A DNA stretch of 64,000 nt, taken from contig NZ_JAGKSP010000004.1 in NCBI RefSeq assembly GCF_017942085.1, positions 310,001-374,000 of the forward strand, given 5' to 3'. The stretch comes from Paenibacillus lignilyticus. Lineage in GTDB: Bacteria; Bacillota; Bacilli; Paenibacillales; Paenibacillaceae. Of this stretch, positions 31,838 to 39,927 are shown piece after piece (position 1 is the stretch's first letter; the number at the start of each line of letters is the position of its first letter). The notes below the pieces were generated by a model. That model was not told the origin of the DNA, did no database searches, and saw only the letters and a list, made by a program, of their open reading frames with translations. The translations under genes and the position numbers were made by a program.

Positions 31838-33178
31838 GTGAAGAAAATAAGTTTCTTACTCGTTGCATTACTTCTTGTTCTATCGTTGGCGGCTTGTGGC
31901 AGCAACACCAATAATGGCGGCGAATCCGCAAATTCGAACAGCGGCACCGACAAAGCAGATACCGGCAAAGAAGTTGTCATCAAGTTCCCAAGCTACAAAA
32001 CCGGAAACAACGTCGGAGCCATCTTCTACCTTCCTCAGATCGAACGCTTCAACCAGAAATATGCCGGCAAGTACAAGATTGAAATCGAGGAAATCGTGCA
32101 AGACGAATACTCGAAGAAAATTAAACTCCTCTACCAGCAGAAGAAGCTACCCCCGCTTATCGAAGTCGATAAAGAGCTTGCCGACATTATGATTAACAAC
32201 GGCGATCTCCTCGATTTGAAACCTTACATCGACAACAATCCGGAAATCAACTCTATTCTGATTGAGGATTCAGTGAAATATAACACGGACAAGAACGGCA
32301 AAATCGTATCGCTGCCACTCGCCTTCGAGCGTCCGATCGGCCTGTATTACAACAAGGAATTGCTTCAGAAAGCAGGCATAACGGAGCCGTCGGCGACATG
32401 GGACGGATTCTTCAGCGATCTGGACAAATTGAAAGCGGCCGGGGTTACGCCGTTAGCGCTGATGACCGGCGAGAATGGCTGGACGACGATGTTGCTTGCA
32501 TCAGCTATGATTGCCTCGGTGCCGGAAGGCCAGGATCTGCTGGCAAAAGGCGATATCGTAACGAACTTTAATTCGCCGTTATGGATCAATACCTTTGCCA
32601 AGGTGCAAAAGCTGCTGACGGATTACACAACAAAGTCCGCGCTTGGTGCGACGTATTCCATCGCAGCGAATGAATTCTTCAGTGATAATACGGCGATGAT
32701 CGCGAACGGTCCTTGGATGGTTGGGGATTTCAGCAATCCTGACAAAGCCTCCGATGGTTTCGCAGGTAAAGTAGGCGCGACCATTTATCCGAACGGCGTT
32801 GCGCTCGGCTCTGCTGACGGATACTGGTATTCCATTCCGAAAGATACACCGCAGGAAACGGTGGATGGTTTGATTGAATACTTCAAATTCATTTATTCAC
32901 CGGAAGAGTTGAATGCATTCCTGGTCGCGGAAGGCGGCTTTGCTCCCAAATTGCCGATGCCGGATGATGCGAAAGCAAAACTGGATCCCATCCTGAGACA
33001 GTTAAACGATGAAGTTGGTTCGAAAATGAAAACGCTCAACCGATTGATCTATGATATCGTACCGCAATCCGTTTCGGATTTGTTTGCTAAAAACTTGCCG
33101 CTGCTGGCAACAAACGATATGACGCCCGAACAGTTCTGTAAAGCGATGACAGACGCAGCAGAGAAATTTAAGAAATAA
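31838..33178 (+). CDS. Sugar ABC transporter solute-binding lipoprotein
   Basis: 446 residues, lipobox LSLAACGS near residue 20, a short Asn/Ser-rich linker, and a family-1 binding fold with LPLAFERPIGLYYNKELLQ and MIANGPWMVGDFS. GTG start after AGGGAGG. It is the first gene of SBP-permease-permease-LacI and separated from the first permease by a stem-loop. The operon carries a cre site and a LacI operator, typical of oligosaccharide use. Confidence 0.93.
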   Translation: MKKISFLLVALLLVLSLAACGSNTNNGGESANSNSGTDKADTGKEVVIKFPSYKTGNNVGAIFYLPQIERFNQKYAGKYKIEIEEIVQDEYSKKIKLLYQQKKLPPLIEVDKELADIMINNGDLLDLKPYIDNNPEINSILIEDSVKYNTDKNGKIVSLPLAFERPIGLYYNKELLQKAGITEPSATWDGFFSDLDKLKAAGVTPLALMTGENGWTTMLLASAMIASVPEGQDLLAKGDIVTNFNSPLWINTFAKVQKLLTDYTTKSALGATYSIAANEFFSDNTAMIANGPWMVGDFSNPDKASDGFAGKVGATIYPNGVALGSADGYWYSIPKDTPQETVDGLIEYFKFIYSPEELNAFLVAEGGFAPKLPMPDDAKAKLDPILRQLNDEVGSKMKTLNRLIYDIVPQSVSDLFAKNLPLLATNDMTPEQFCKAMTDAAEKFKK

Positions 33179-33196
33179 TGTTGGCCGGATGGGGCC

Positions 33197-33235
33197 GGCA
33201 AGAAGCGTATGGCGGTCGCCAATGCGCTTCTTGCC
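33197..33235 (+). other. Two-tier stem-loop between receptor and permease genes
   Basis: GGCAAGAAGCG (33197-33207) pairs perfectly with CGCTTCTTGCC (33225-33235); inside, TGGCG/CGCCA (33210-33221) forms a second stem. There is no T run, so it is more likely an mRNA-stabilising element favouring the receptor transcript than a terminator. Confidence 0.75.
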
Positions 33236-33290
33236 CGTACCATCTAGACCGGCATGCATCGATTACCGCTCTTCGGGGAGGAATGCCGTC

Positions 33291-34166
33291 ATGTATAAGT
33301 ACAATAAGCTGTGGGTGTATCTCTTTATCCTGCCTACTCTGCTTGTCTTTCTGACTTTTTATTTTGTTCCGATCCTAACCGTGTTTACAACCGGATTCAT
33401 GGAGTGGAATGGCTTTAATACGGCGAAATTTATCGGATTCGATAATTATAAAATGATCTTCCTGGATGACAACTCCATTATCGTCTCCTTAATGAATCTG
33501 TTGAAATGGTCGCTCATCGCCGCTTTCATCCATGTCCCGTTCGGTGCACTTGTCGCGTTCATTATCTTTAAGCGGCCGGTAGGCTGGAGATTTGTACGCG
33601 GGGTATTCATGATTCCGAACGTAATCGCGGTATCGGCATGGGCGATCATCTACCGTTTTATTTTCAATGACCAGATGGGGCTGCTGAACAATTTCATAAG
33701 AAAGCTCGGCTTCACGAACTTTCATACGAACTGGTTCTTCGATCAGCAATACGCGTTTTCCGCAATCAGCTTGACTTGGGTGTTCTATGCGGTAATCGTG
33801 ACGCTGCTTGTTTTATCCGACCTGATGGCAATCCCCAAGGAGCTGCATGAAGCGGCCAAAATCGACGGCGCAACCGAAGCGCAAATCCACTGGAGGATCA
33901 ATTTGCCTCTGATTCGCGGTTCGCTCGGGACAGCAGTCATCTTATCGATCATTGCGAGAATTACGATGTTCGAAGCGATCTTCTTGACGACCAAAGGCGG
34001 GCCGGGCAACTCCACCTATAATATCTCTGTCATGCTCTACGATGGCATTATTAACTATCAATTCGGCTATGCGAATGCGGTCGCTACGATCATGATTATA
34101 CTTGGGATCGGCGTGCTGGCCATTACGACCAAAGTGTTCAAAATGAACAAAAGCGTCTACAACTGA
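33291..34166 (+). CDS. Sugar ABC transporter permease, MalF type
   Basis: 291 residues, six predicted helices, EAA loop LHEAAKIDGATEAQIHWRIN, with TKGGPGNSTYNISVMLYDG conserved in the family. GGGGAGGAA at 33275-33283 fixes the ATG; an upstream in-frame start at 33189 would read through the stem-loop and was rejected. Confidence 0.94.
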   Translation: MYKYNKLWVYLFILPTLLVFLTFYFVPILTVFTTGFMEWNGFNTAKFIGFDNYKMIFLDDNSIIVSLMNLLKWSLIAAFIHVPFGALVAFIIFKRPVGWRFVRGVFMIPNVIAVSAWAIIYRFIFNDQMGLLNNFIRKLGFTNFHTNWFFDQQYAFSAISLTWVFYAVIVTLLVLSDLMAIPKELHEAAKIDGATEAQIHWRINLPLIRGSLGTAVILSIIARITMFEAIFLTTKGGPGNSTYNISVMLYDGIINYQFGYANAVATIMIILGIGVLAITTKVFKMNKSVYN

Positions 34167-34185
34167 CAGGGGGTGATCCTGCTTT

Positions 34186-35025
34186 ATGAAGGCTGAACCT
34201 TTGAAACGCGGCCTGGTAGGGGTTTTCAGTTATTTGGTGCTCTTATTCACAGTCTGCATATCGCTCGTCCCGCTGCTCTGGATTGTCGTTTCCTCCTTTA
34301 AATCCAATAAAGCGATATTAAACACGCCGTTCGCGCTCCCGGTGGACATTAATTTTCATGCCTATTACTCCGTGCTGAAGATGAACAATTTCTTAAGCAA
34401 TACGACGAACTCTGTATTGATTTCGGTCACTTCGACGCTGATCGCGCTGCTGTTCTATGCGCTGGCGGCGTATTCTTTCGCGAAATTCGATTTCAAAGGC
34501 AAACATATCTTGTTTGTTCTGTTCTCGATTACGCTGCTCATACCCGGTCACGCAACGGCACAGCCGATTTTCTCATTCATTAACCTAACCGGACTGTACG
34601 ATACGAGACTGGCGCTTATTGTCGTATATATCTCAGCCGGACTTGCCGTATCGCTGTTCATCTTACGGGCTGCGTTTCTGTCCATACCAAGAGAGCTCGA
34701 CGAAGCCGCTTATATGGAATCAGCTACCTTCTGGCAGGTATTTTTCTATATCAATTTGCCGCTTGCCAAATCAGGCTTGGCAACAGCAGGCATTCTCATG
34801 TTTCTTGGCAACTGGAACGAGTTCTTCTATGGATTCATGCTGACCGCATCTGCAGAGAATCGGACGCTGCCTGTCGCGTTGCAGTTTTTCACGGAACAAT
34901 TCTCTTACAACTACACCCAGCTGTTCGCAGCGTTGACGCTCGTTACGCTGCCAAGCATTATTTTATATATGGTGGCTCAGGAGCAGGTGCAGCAAAGCGT
35001 TGTCAGCGGCGGCGTGAAAGGCTGA
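34186..35025 (+). CDS. Sugar ABC transporter permease, MalG type
   Basis: 279 residues, six predicted helices, C-terminus QSVVSGGVKG. The ATPase-coupling loop reads LDEAAYMESATFWQVFFYIN: the usual DGA after EAA is replaced by ESA, so the otherwise invariant glycine is missing. All other permeases in the window keep it. AGGGGGTGAT precedes the ATG. The gene is complete otherwise. Confidence 0.92.
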   Translation: MKAEPLKRGLVGVFSYLVLLFTVCISLVPLLWIVVSSFKSNKAILNTPFALPVDINFHAYYSVLKMNNFLSNTTNSVLISVTSTLIALLFYALAAYSFAKFDFKGKHILFVLFSITLLIPGHATAQPIFSFINLTGLYDTRLALIVVYISAGLAVSLFILRAAFLSIPRELDEAAYMESATFWQVFFYINLPLAKSGLATAGILMFLGNWNEFFYGFMLTASAENRTLPVALQFFTEQFSYNYTQLFAALTLVTLPSIILYMVAQEQVQQSVVSGGVKG

Positions 35026-35076
35026 TCGGAGCAAAATGGTTCGTGTACCTATTCTTACTGCGGCAGGTGAGTGCTA

Positions 35077-36093
35077 TTGGCGACGATTAAAGATATTGCA
35101 AGGATGGCCGGCGTGTCGACGACTACCGTTTCCAGAGCGCTGAACGGATATGATGACGTTAGCCAAGATACCAAACGGAGAATTCAAGAAATTGCCGAGG
35201 AGCTGGATTATTCCCCGAATGCGGTAGCGAGAAGCTTGGTATCGAGCAAGACGCGCACGATTGGCGTTATTTTCTCGGGACTCAAATATACGGGGGGAAA
35301 AGATAATCTTGCCTTCGAGATTTTATGCGGGATCAATGATCGGGCCAATGAGATGAATTACGATATCTTGTTGTTCAGTACCAGTCCTTCCAAACAGCGG
35401 ATCAAATCCTATTACAACTTATGCAAGGAACGAAATGTAGACGGAGCGATCATATTCGGCTTAAAGGTGGACGATCCGTACTTGGAGGAAGTCATTAAGA
35501 AGTCTAATTTTCCGTGCGTCCTAATCGATATCCCGTTCTCCAACGAAATACTGGGGAATGTCACGACCGACAATATCGAAGGAGTTCGATTGGCCATTCA
35601 TCATTTGATGGAGTGGGGCCATACGAATATCGCGATGATCAACGGCTATGCCGAAGCACATGTCAGCGAGCAGCGGTTAAGGGGCTTTAAGAAGGCGCTC
35701 TTCGAACGCGAATTGCCCTTTCATGCCTCGAAAATCTTCGACGGGCAGTTCTCCGAAGAAGGCGGGGAACAAGCGATGATGCGCATTTTGGATGAACATC
35801 CGGGTGTTACGGCCGTATTTTGCTCCAGCGATTTAATGGCGCTTGGCGCGATGAGAGCGCTTGAGAAGAGAGGGAGAAAGGTCCCCGATTCCGTATCCGT
35901 AGTCGGATATGACGACATCATTCTCTCCTCGTACTGTTCGCCGAAGCTGACTACCGTTCATCAGAACAAATACGAGATGGGCTGGGCATCGGCAAAGCTG
36001 CTGATCGAGATGCTTGAAGGAACGGATATTGACCACAATGTGGTGCTCAAGAATGAATTGATCATACGGGAGAGCACTAAGCGATTACTGTAA
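35077..36093 (+). CDS. LacI-family transcriptional regulator
   Basis: Begins MATIKDIARMAGVSTTTVSR, a textbook LacI helix-turn-helix, followed by the hinge YSPNAVARSLVSSKT and a periplasmic-binding-protein-like effector domain, including FCSSDLMALGAMRALEKRG and SVVGYDDI. About 338 residues. The TTG at 35077, spaced from GGCAGGTGAG, gives the usual family start; a GTG two codons earlier is in frame. It lies last in the importer operon and is the obvious binder of the CTTAAACGTTTNGGA sites before the operon and before the PhyH gene. Effector unknown. Confidence 0.95.
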   Translation: MATIKDIARMAGVSTTTVSRALNGYDDVSQDTKRRIQEIAEELDYSPNAVARSLVSSKTRTIGVIFSGLKYTGGKDNLAFEILCGINDRANEMNYDILLFSTSPSKQRIKSYYNLCKERNVDGAIIFGLKVDDPYLEEVIKKSNFPCVLIDIPFSNEILGNVTTDNIEGVRLAIHHLMEWGHTNIAMINGYAEAHVSEQRLRGFKKALFERELPFHASKIFDGQFSEEGGEQAMMRILDEHPGVTAVFCSSDLMALGAMRALEKRGRKVPDSVSVVGYDDIILSSYCSPKLTTVHQNKYEMGWASAKLLIEMLEGTDIDHNVVLKNELIIRESTKRLL

Positions 36094-36122
36094 TTCGGCT
36101 GTATTCATCGTGCACGGGATGA

Positions 36123-36137
36123 TCCTAAACGTTTAAG
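36123..36137 (-). promoter_or_regulatory. LacI-type operator, copy 2
   Basis: TCCTAAACGTTTAAG; the reverse complement matches copy 1 (31669-31683) in 14 of 15 bases. It lies 40 bases before the PhyH gene, suggesting that the LacI regulator also controls it. Confidence 0.75.
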
Positions 36138-36176
36138 TAGCGATTCGATAAATACTCAAGTGGAGGTTGGTATGCG

Positions 36177-37013
36177 ATGAGACTTAGCGCCGAGGAATTG
36201 GAAAGCGGCAAGTTATCCCCGGAAACGTTAGAGCTTGCGATTCAACTGATCAAAGTCAACGGGTACGTGTTATTCGAGGAAGTATTGCCAAGAGCTCAAG
36301 TGGATGAGCTGTTCAACAGCTACGCAGCCATACTGGATCCTTACTTCGAGGAGCATCGCGAAGAGATTCTGAATCCGAAAAATGGATTTAATGACGGTAC
36401 GAATCACGTTCGTCTTTATTTGCCGTTTGAGAAGCCTTTCTGCGACGAGGCGATTATTGCGAACCCGTTCGTGACCGCAATCGTGGATCGGATCTTGGGC
36501 GAGGATTGCTTAATGACCTATTTTGCAACGAATACCTCCATGCCCGGCGGTAAGAAATCACAGCCCGTTCATGCGGATACTTCCTCGCGCTACGGGGACA
36601 AATATGAAGCGAATCTGCCGATTGCGAACCTGATTGTCAATTATCCGCTTGTGGATGTGGACGAGAATAACGGTCCGATGGAGATATGGCCGGGCGGGAC
36701 GCATCTGCATCCGGATAACTGGTATGCGCCTAATGCATTCAACAAATCCAAGCTCGCGGAGCATATGCATGGCATTAAGATGCTCATGCCGGCAGGCTCT
36801 ATCTTAATTCGCGATGACCGCGTATGGCACCGCGGCACGCCGAACAAGTCGAACAAGCACAGACCGAATATCGCCCTCATTTACTCGGAGAACAGGCAGC
36901 GAGAAGGCACGATCCAAATTCCGCAGGAAACGTACGATCAGCTGCCGGTGAAAGCACAGCGGTTGCTGCGAAATGAGAAGATTGGCTTCCCTGTTGCGGC
37001 GCCGAAGCATTAG
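36177..37013 (+). CDS. Phytanoyl-CoA dioxygenase (PhyH)-family oxygenase
   Basis: Fe(II)/2-oxoglutarate-dependent oxygenase fold, 278 residues. Iron ligands are H and D in PVHADTSSRYG and the distal H in DRVWHRGTPN, with an R in HRPNIAL suited to bind 2-oxoglutarate. TGGAGG at 36161-36166 precedes the ATG. Family substrates range from lipids to sugar derivatives and natural products. The shared LacI operator links it to the preceding sugar importer, so an oxidised or modified sugar-derived substrate is a reasonable inference. Confidence 0.88.
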   Translation: MRLSAEELESGKLSPETLELAIQLIKVNGYVLFEEVLPRAQVDELFNSYAAILDPYFEEHREEILNPKNGFNDGTNHVRLYLPFEKPFCDEAIIANPFVTAIVDRILGEDCLMTYFATNTSMPGGKKSQPVHADTSSRYGDKYEANLPIANLIVNYPLVDVDENNGPMEIWPGGTHLHPDNWYAPNAFNKSKLAEHMHGIKMLMPAGSILIRDDRVWHRGTPNKSNKHRPNIALIYSENRQREGTIQIPQETYDQLPVKAQRLLRNEKIGFPVAAPKH

Positions 37014-37025
37014 ACGTGAATGAGC

Positions 37026-37073
37026 AAAAACCGCATTGCACCCTGAGAAGAGGGTTGCAATGCGGTTTTTGGT
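37026..37073 (+). terminator. Bidirectional terminator
   Basis: AAAAACCGCATTGCA (37026-37040) pairs with TTGCAATGCGGTTTTT (37055-37070). Flanked by A and T runs on both sides, it can end both the PhyH gene and the convergent APH gene. Confidence 0.9.
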
Positions 37074-37102
37074 GTGTGCTGTGTGGCGTTCCGCGGTACG
37101 AG

Positions 37103-38047
37103 TTAAGATTCGTATCTATTCTTGAAATCAGTAAGCACTTCATCAATAATTCGTTTTGCGACGGTGGCAAATACAGGGTTGGTGTCCTTGTAATACGGCA
37201 ATGCGAACAAGCCCATCGACAATGCATAGCCGCGGCCTCGAGCCCAGGTTGCGTCATCCGGCTGCAGCACAGCACGGAATCTAGGCCGCGTTGCATCGGT
37301 GAGGATACTCCAAGCAAACAGCATGTCGCATGCGGGATCGCCGAGGCCCATACAGCCAAAGTCGATCACGGCGCTAATGCAGCCATTCTCTATGAGTACG
37401 TTCCCTGCGTGAATGTCACCGTGAATCCAGACACCAGCTCCTTCCCAATCGGGTACTCCAAGAGCTTCTTCCCAAGCTGTGAGCGCCGCTTGTTGATCAA
37501 TTATGCCTTCCAGCTCAGCGATTGCCTTGCGAACACCGCTATCTCTCGGTGCCAGCGACATACCTCGCGAGGATGACGGAGGTATGACCTCGCTGCCAAG
37601 GTCGATACGCTGCATGGCGCCGACGAACTGCGCGATATCAGCTGCAGCTTGACCCAAATCGTCAATTCTCCCGACAATGGCATCCGCTCCCTTAAACCAT
37701 CGATAGACAGCCCACTGCCAGGGATAACCTTCGGCAGGGACCCCAATAGCGAGCGGGGCAGGAATGGGAAGCGGCAGATGTGGAGCAAGTTTTGGCAGCC
37801 AATACTGCTCCAATTCAGCTTGACCAGTTGCCCAATCAATGCGAGGCATTCGAACGGCTAAATCCTCGCCAAGCAGATAAATCGCGTTGTCCGTTCCGCT
37901 GGACTGTATCCGAGTAAGCGGAAGCTCCGCCCACTCCGGGAATTGCTCCTCGAGTAACCGTCTCACCAGCGAGGCGTCAATCTCAACCTCGTTATTGTGC
38001 ATTTTGACAGGTTTTGAAGCGGGTTTTAATCGATCTATATTTGTCAT
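37103..38047 (-). CDS. Aminoglycoside phosphotransferase (APH)-family kinase
   Basis: 314 residues with the APH catalytic loop VWIHGDIHAGNVLIENG and the metal-binding VIDFGCMGLGDPACDM; N-lobe elements LAVRMPR and DNAIYLLG are also visible. CAGGAGG precedes the ATG. The family phosphorylates antibiotics or small metabolites; nothing in the sequence proves aminoglycoside resistance. It stands alone on the minus strand. Confidence 0.92.
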   Translation of the reverse strand: MTNIDRLKPASKPVKMHNNEVEIDASLVRRLLEEQFPEWAELPLTRIQSSGTDNAIYLLGEDLAVRMPRIDWATGQAELEQYWLPKLAPHLPLPIPAPLAIGVPAEGYPWQWAVYRWFKGADAIVGRIDDLGQAAADIAQFVGAMQRIDLGSEVIPPSSSRGMSLAPRDSGVRKAIAELEGIIDQQAALTAWEEALGVPDWEGAGVWIHGDIHAGNVLIENGCISAVIDFGCMGLGDPACDMLFAWSILTDATRPRFRAVLQPDDATWARGRGYALSMGLFALPYYKDTNPVFATVAKRIIDEVLTDFKNRYES

Positions 38048-38182
38048 AGAACCTCCTGAAAGTGTTGTGCGTTATGGCTGCGGCTTCCAATAGTTGTATG
38101 GTTTTCATTGCAATCACGCTCGCTCTCGAATAGAATACAATCATTGTAGGCGTATTTTTTTCTGGAAGCAAGGTTGGATGAG

Positions 38183-38278
38183 CTAACGAACCGTACGGCG
38201 CTTATTTGTCCATTCTACGATTCGTTAGAATCTCGAAGCACCGAAATTCAGCCGAATAACGCCTCTGCGGTTCGTTAG
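38183..38278. repeat. Three-arm CTAACGAACCG inverted repeat
   Basis: CTAACGAACCGTA (38183-38195) is followed by two inverted arms, TACGATTCGTTAG (38216-38228) and TGCGGTTCGTTAG (38266-38278). Arms 1 and 3 are also flanked by matching GGCG(C)TTATT/AATAACGCC blocks. The first pair can form a hairpin, or arms 1 and 3 can pair instead. It resembles a dispersed intergenic repeat rather than a regulator site. Confidence 0.75.
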
Positions 38279-38318
38279 AGTGTCACCGCATGCAAAATGC
38301 AAGGTGCCAGTCCTGGAG

Positions 38319-38352
38319 TAAGCCAACCCGTGATCACGGGTTGGCTTATTTT
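38319..38352 (+). terminator. Orphan intrinsic terminator
   Basis: TAAGCCAACCCGTGA (38319-38333) is exactly self-complementary with 38334-38348 and is followed by TTTTG. No plus-strand gene precedes it in the gap; the T run exists only on the plus strand. Confidence 0.75.
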
Positions 38353-38469
38353 GTGTGCCTGCGTTTGTTGTCGGCATCCGTACAGTTGTGATAGGATGAG
38401 AAACAGACTCTCAGCTCGGAATCGAGCCAATAAGAGTCTTGGATTTGGATAGAAGAATAGGAGATTTGC

Positions 38470-39723
38470 TTGATTATGACGAACAAGAACAGTCGGAACG
38501 TGTTTAGATTAGCGATGCTGCTCGGTATATTCTCGACACTCGGGCCTTTTACGATCGATATGTATTTACCTGCTTTCCCGGAAATTGTGAAGCAATTCGA
38601 TACGACAGCTTCACTGGTACAACTCAGCTTAACCGCTTGTTTACTCGGACTCGGCATCGGCCAACTGGTCATGGGTTCGCTCAGCGATGTATATGGCAGA
38701 CGTAATCCCCTGCTGATCGCTATGGCTGCTTATGTTGCCGCTTCGTTAGCTTGCGCAATCTCGCCTACTATCGGATTGTTGATCGCATTCCGGTTCGTGC
38801 AAGGGTTCGCCGCAGCGGCTGGCATTGTTATATCCCGTGCGATTGCACGCGACCTGTACAGCGGTCATGAACTTACGAAGTTTTTCTCGATGCTCTTGCT
38901 GGTCGGTAATTTAGGTCCGCTCGTGGCACCGGTTTCCGGCAGCGGTGTTCTTTCTTTCACGACGTGGATCGGGGTATTTATTGCACTGGCACTACTGGGA
39001 ATCTATCTATTAATCATGACTAAATGGGGGCTGCAGGAGACGCTGCCATCTGATCTTCGCAGGCCCAGCAATTTCATGGAGCAGTTGCGGAACTATGGAT
39101 CGCTCCTGCAAGATCGCCAGTTTCTCGGCTATATGCTTGCACAGGGCATCATGATTGCAGGGGTTTTCGCCTATGTTTCGGGTACGCCATTTATTTATCA
39201 AAATATCTATGGGGTCTCGCCGACCGTATTCGCTCTATTATTTGCATCGAACGGCATTAGCTTAATCATGGGATCCCAGCTGGTTGGACGGATGTCGCAT
39301 CGCGTATCCGAACAGGCCTTTCTGTTATTCGGCCTTGGGCTTGCCTTACTGGCAAGCGTCACCGTCTTAATTGTCGGCATCGTCCATGGACCGCTCGTCG
39401 CGCTGGTAATTCCGCTGTTTATCTTCGTAGCGGCTATTGGCATCACATCAACGGCAGCATTCCCGCTTGCGATGGAGAGCCAGGGGCATATGGCGGGCAG
39501 TGCGGCTGCGCTGCTTGGCGTTGTTCCCTTCTTACTTGGAGCAGTTGTCTCCCCGCTTGTCGGTATTGCAGGAGAAGACACCGCCGTTCCGCTAGGCGTC
39601 ATTATATTATTGACGAGCCTCACCGCGTTGCTGGCTTATTACTTTCTGGTAAGAAGGAGCCCGCGTACAGCAGCTCACGTTAGCAGCATGGGGGTAAACG
39701 GAAGTGAACAGCTTTGCGAGTAG
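38470..39723 (+). CDS. Bcr/CflA-type major-facilitator exporter
   Basis: 417 residues, twelve predicted helices. Motifs include FTIDMYLPAFPEI (helix 1), GQLVMGSLSDVYGRRNPLL (motif A) and RFVQGFAAAAGIVISRAIARD (helix 4), the Bcr/CflA drug-efflux signature. TTG start with AGGAG at 38459-38463. Probably exports small toxic compounds; substrate unknown. Confidence 0.93.
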   Translation: MIMTNKNSRNVFRLAMLLGIFSTLGPFTIDMYLPAFPEIVKQFDTTASLVQLSLTACLLGLGIGQLVMGSLSDVYGRRNPLLIAMAAYVAASLACAISPTIGLLIAFRFVQGFAAAAGIVISRAIARDLYSGHELTKFFSMLLLVGNLGPLVAPVSGSGVLSFTTWIGVFIALALLGIYLLIMTKWGLQETLPSDLRRPSNFMEQLRNYGSLLQDRQFLGYMLAQGIMIAGVFAYVSGTPFIYQNIYGVSPTVFALLFASNGISLIMGSQLVGRMSHRVSEQAFLLFGLGLALLASVTVLIVGIVHGPLVALVIPLFIFVAAIGITSTAAFPLAMESQGHMAGSAAALLGVVPFLLGAVVSPLVGIAGEDTAVPLGVIILLTSLTALLAYYFLVRRSPRTAAHVSSMGVNGSEQLCE

Positions 39724-39798
39724 CTGGCTAAGCTGAGTAGTTTGCTGCTGGTGTATACATTATTTTGCAATTTTTACTCGAATTTCAGGGATTTAGTC

Positions 39799-39882
39799 TT
39801 GTTTGACATCCATATTTTAGTATAATAGACAGACAAACATTCGTGTTTACTAAACCTCTTATTTATTAAGAGGTTTTTTATT
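39799..39882 (+). promoter_or_regulatory. Promoter followed at once by a terminator, upstream of the chemotaxis receptor
   Basis: TTGTTT (39799-39804), 16-bp spacer, TATAAT (39821-39826). AAACCTCTT/AAGAGGTTT (39852-39860, 39868-39876) then TTTTATT forms an intrinsic terminator starting about 20 bases after the predicted transcription start. It could end read-through from the exporter gene or attenuate the receptor gene. Confidence 0.55.
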
Positions 39883-39927
39883 ATGTTTGCGAGATTATAC
39901 ATCGATGAACAAGAAGGGGCATCCTAG

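Larger units (their letters stand above)
38048..38469. other. 422-base gap with inverted repeat and orphan terminator
   Basis: Between the divergent APH and Bcr/CflA genes. It holds a three-arm inverted repeat (38183-38278) and a perfect plus-strand terminator hairpin (38319-38352) without a protein gene before it. Promoters for the flanking genes must also lie here; no clear -35/-10 pair was recognised. Confidence 0.6.

Noticed and set aside
37016-37576. Plus-strand frame opposite the APH gene
   Set aside because: Begins inside the terminator hairpin and runs antisense to a conserved kinase.
37103-38047. Aminoglycoside-resistance gene
   Set aside because: The kinase fold is clear, but the family has many non-resistance members and nothing points to an antibiotic substrate.
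39803-39826. TTGACA upstream of TATAAT before the chemotaxis receptor as a consensus promoter
   Set aside because: The spacing is only 12 bp; the TTGTTT with 16 bp was used instead.
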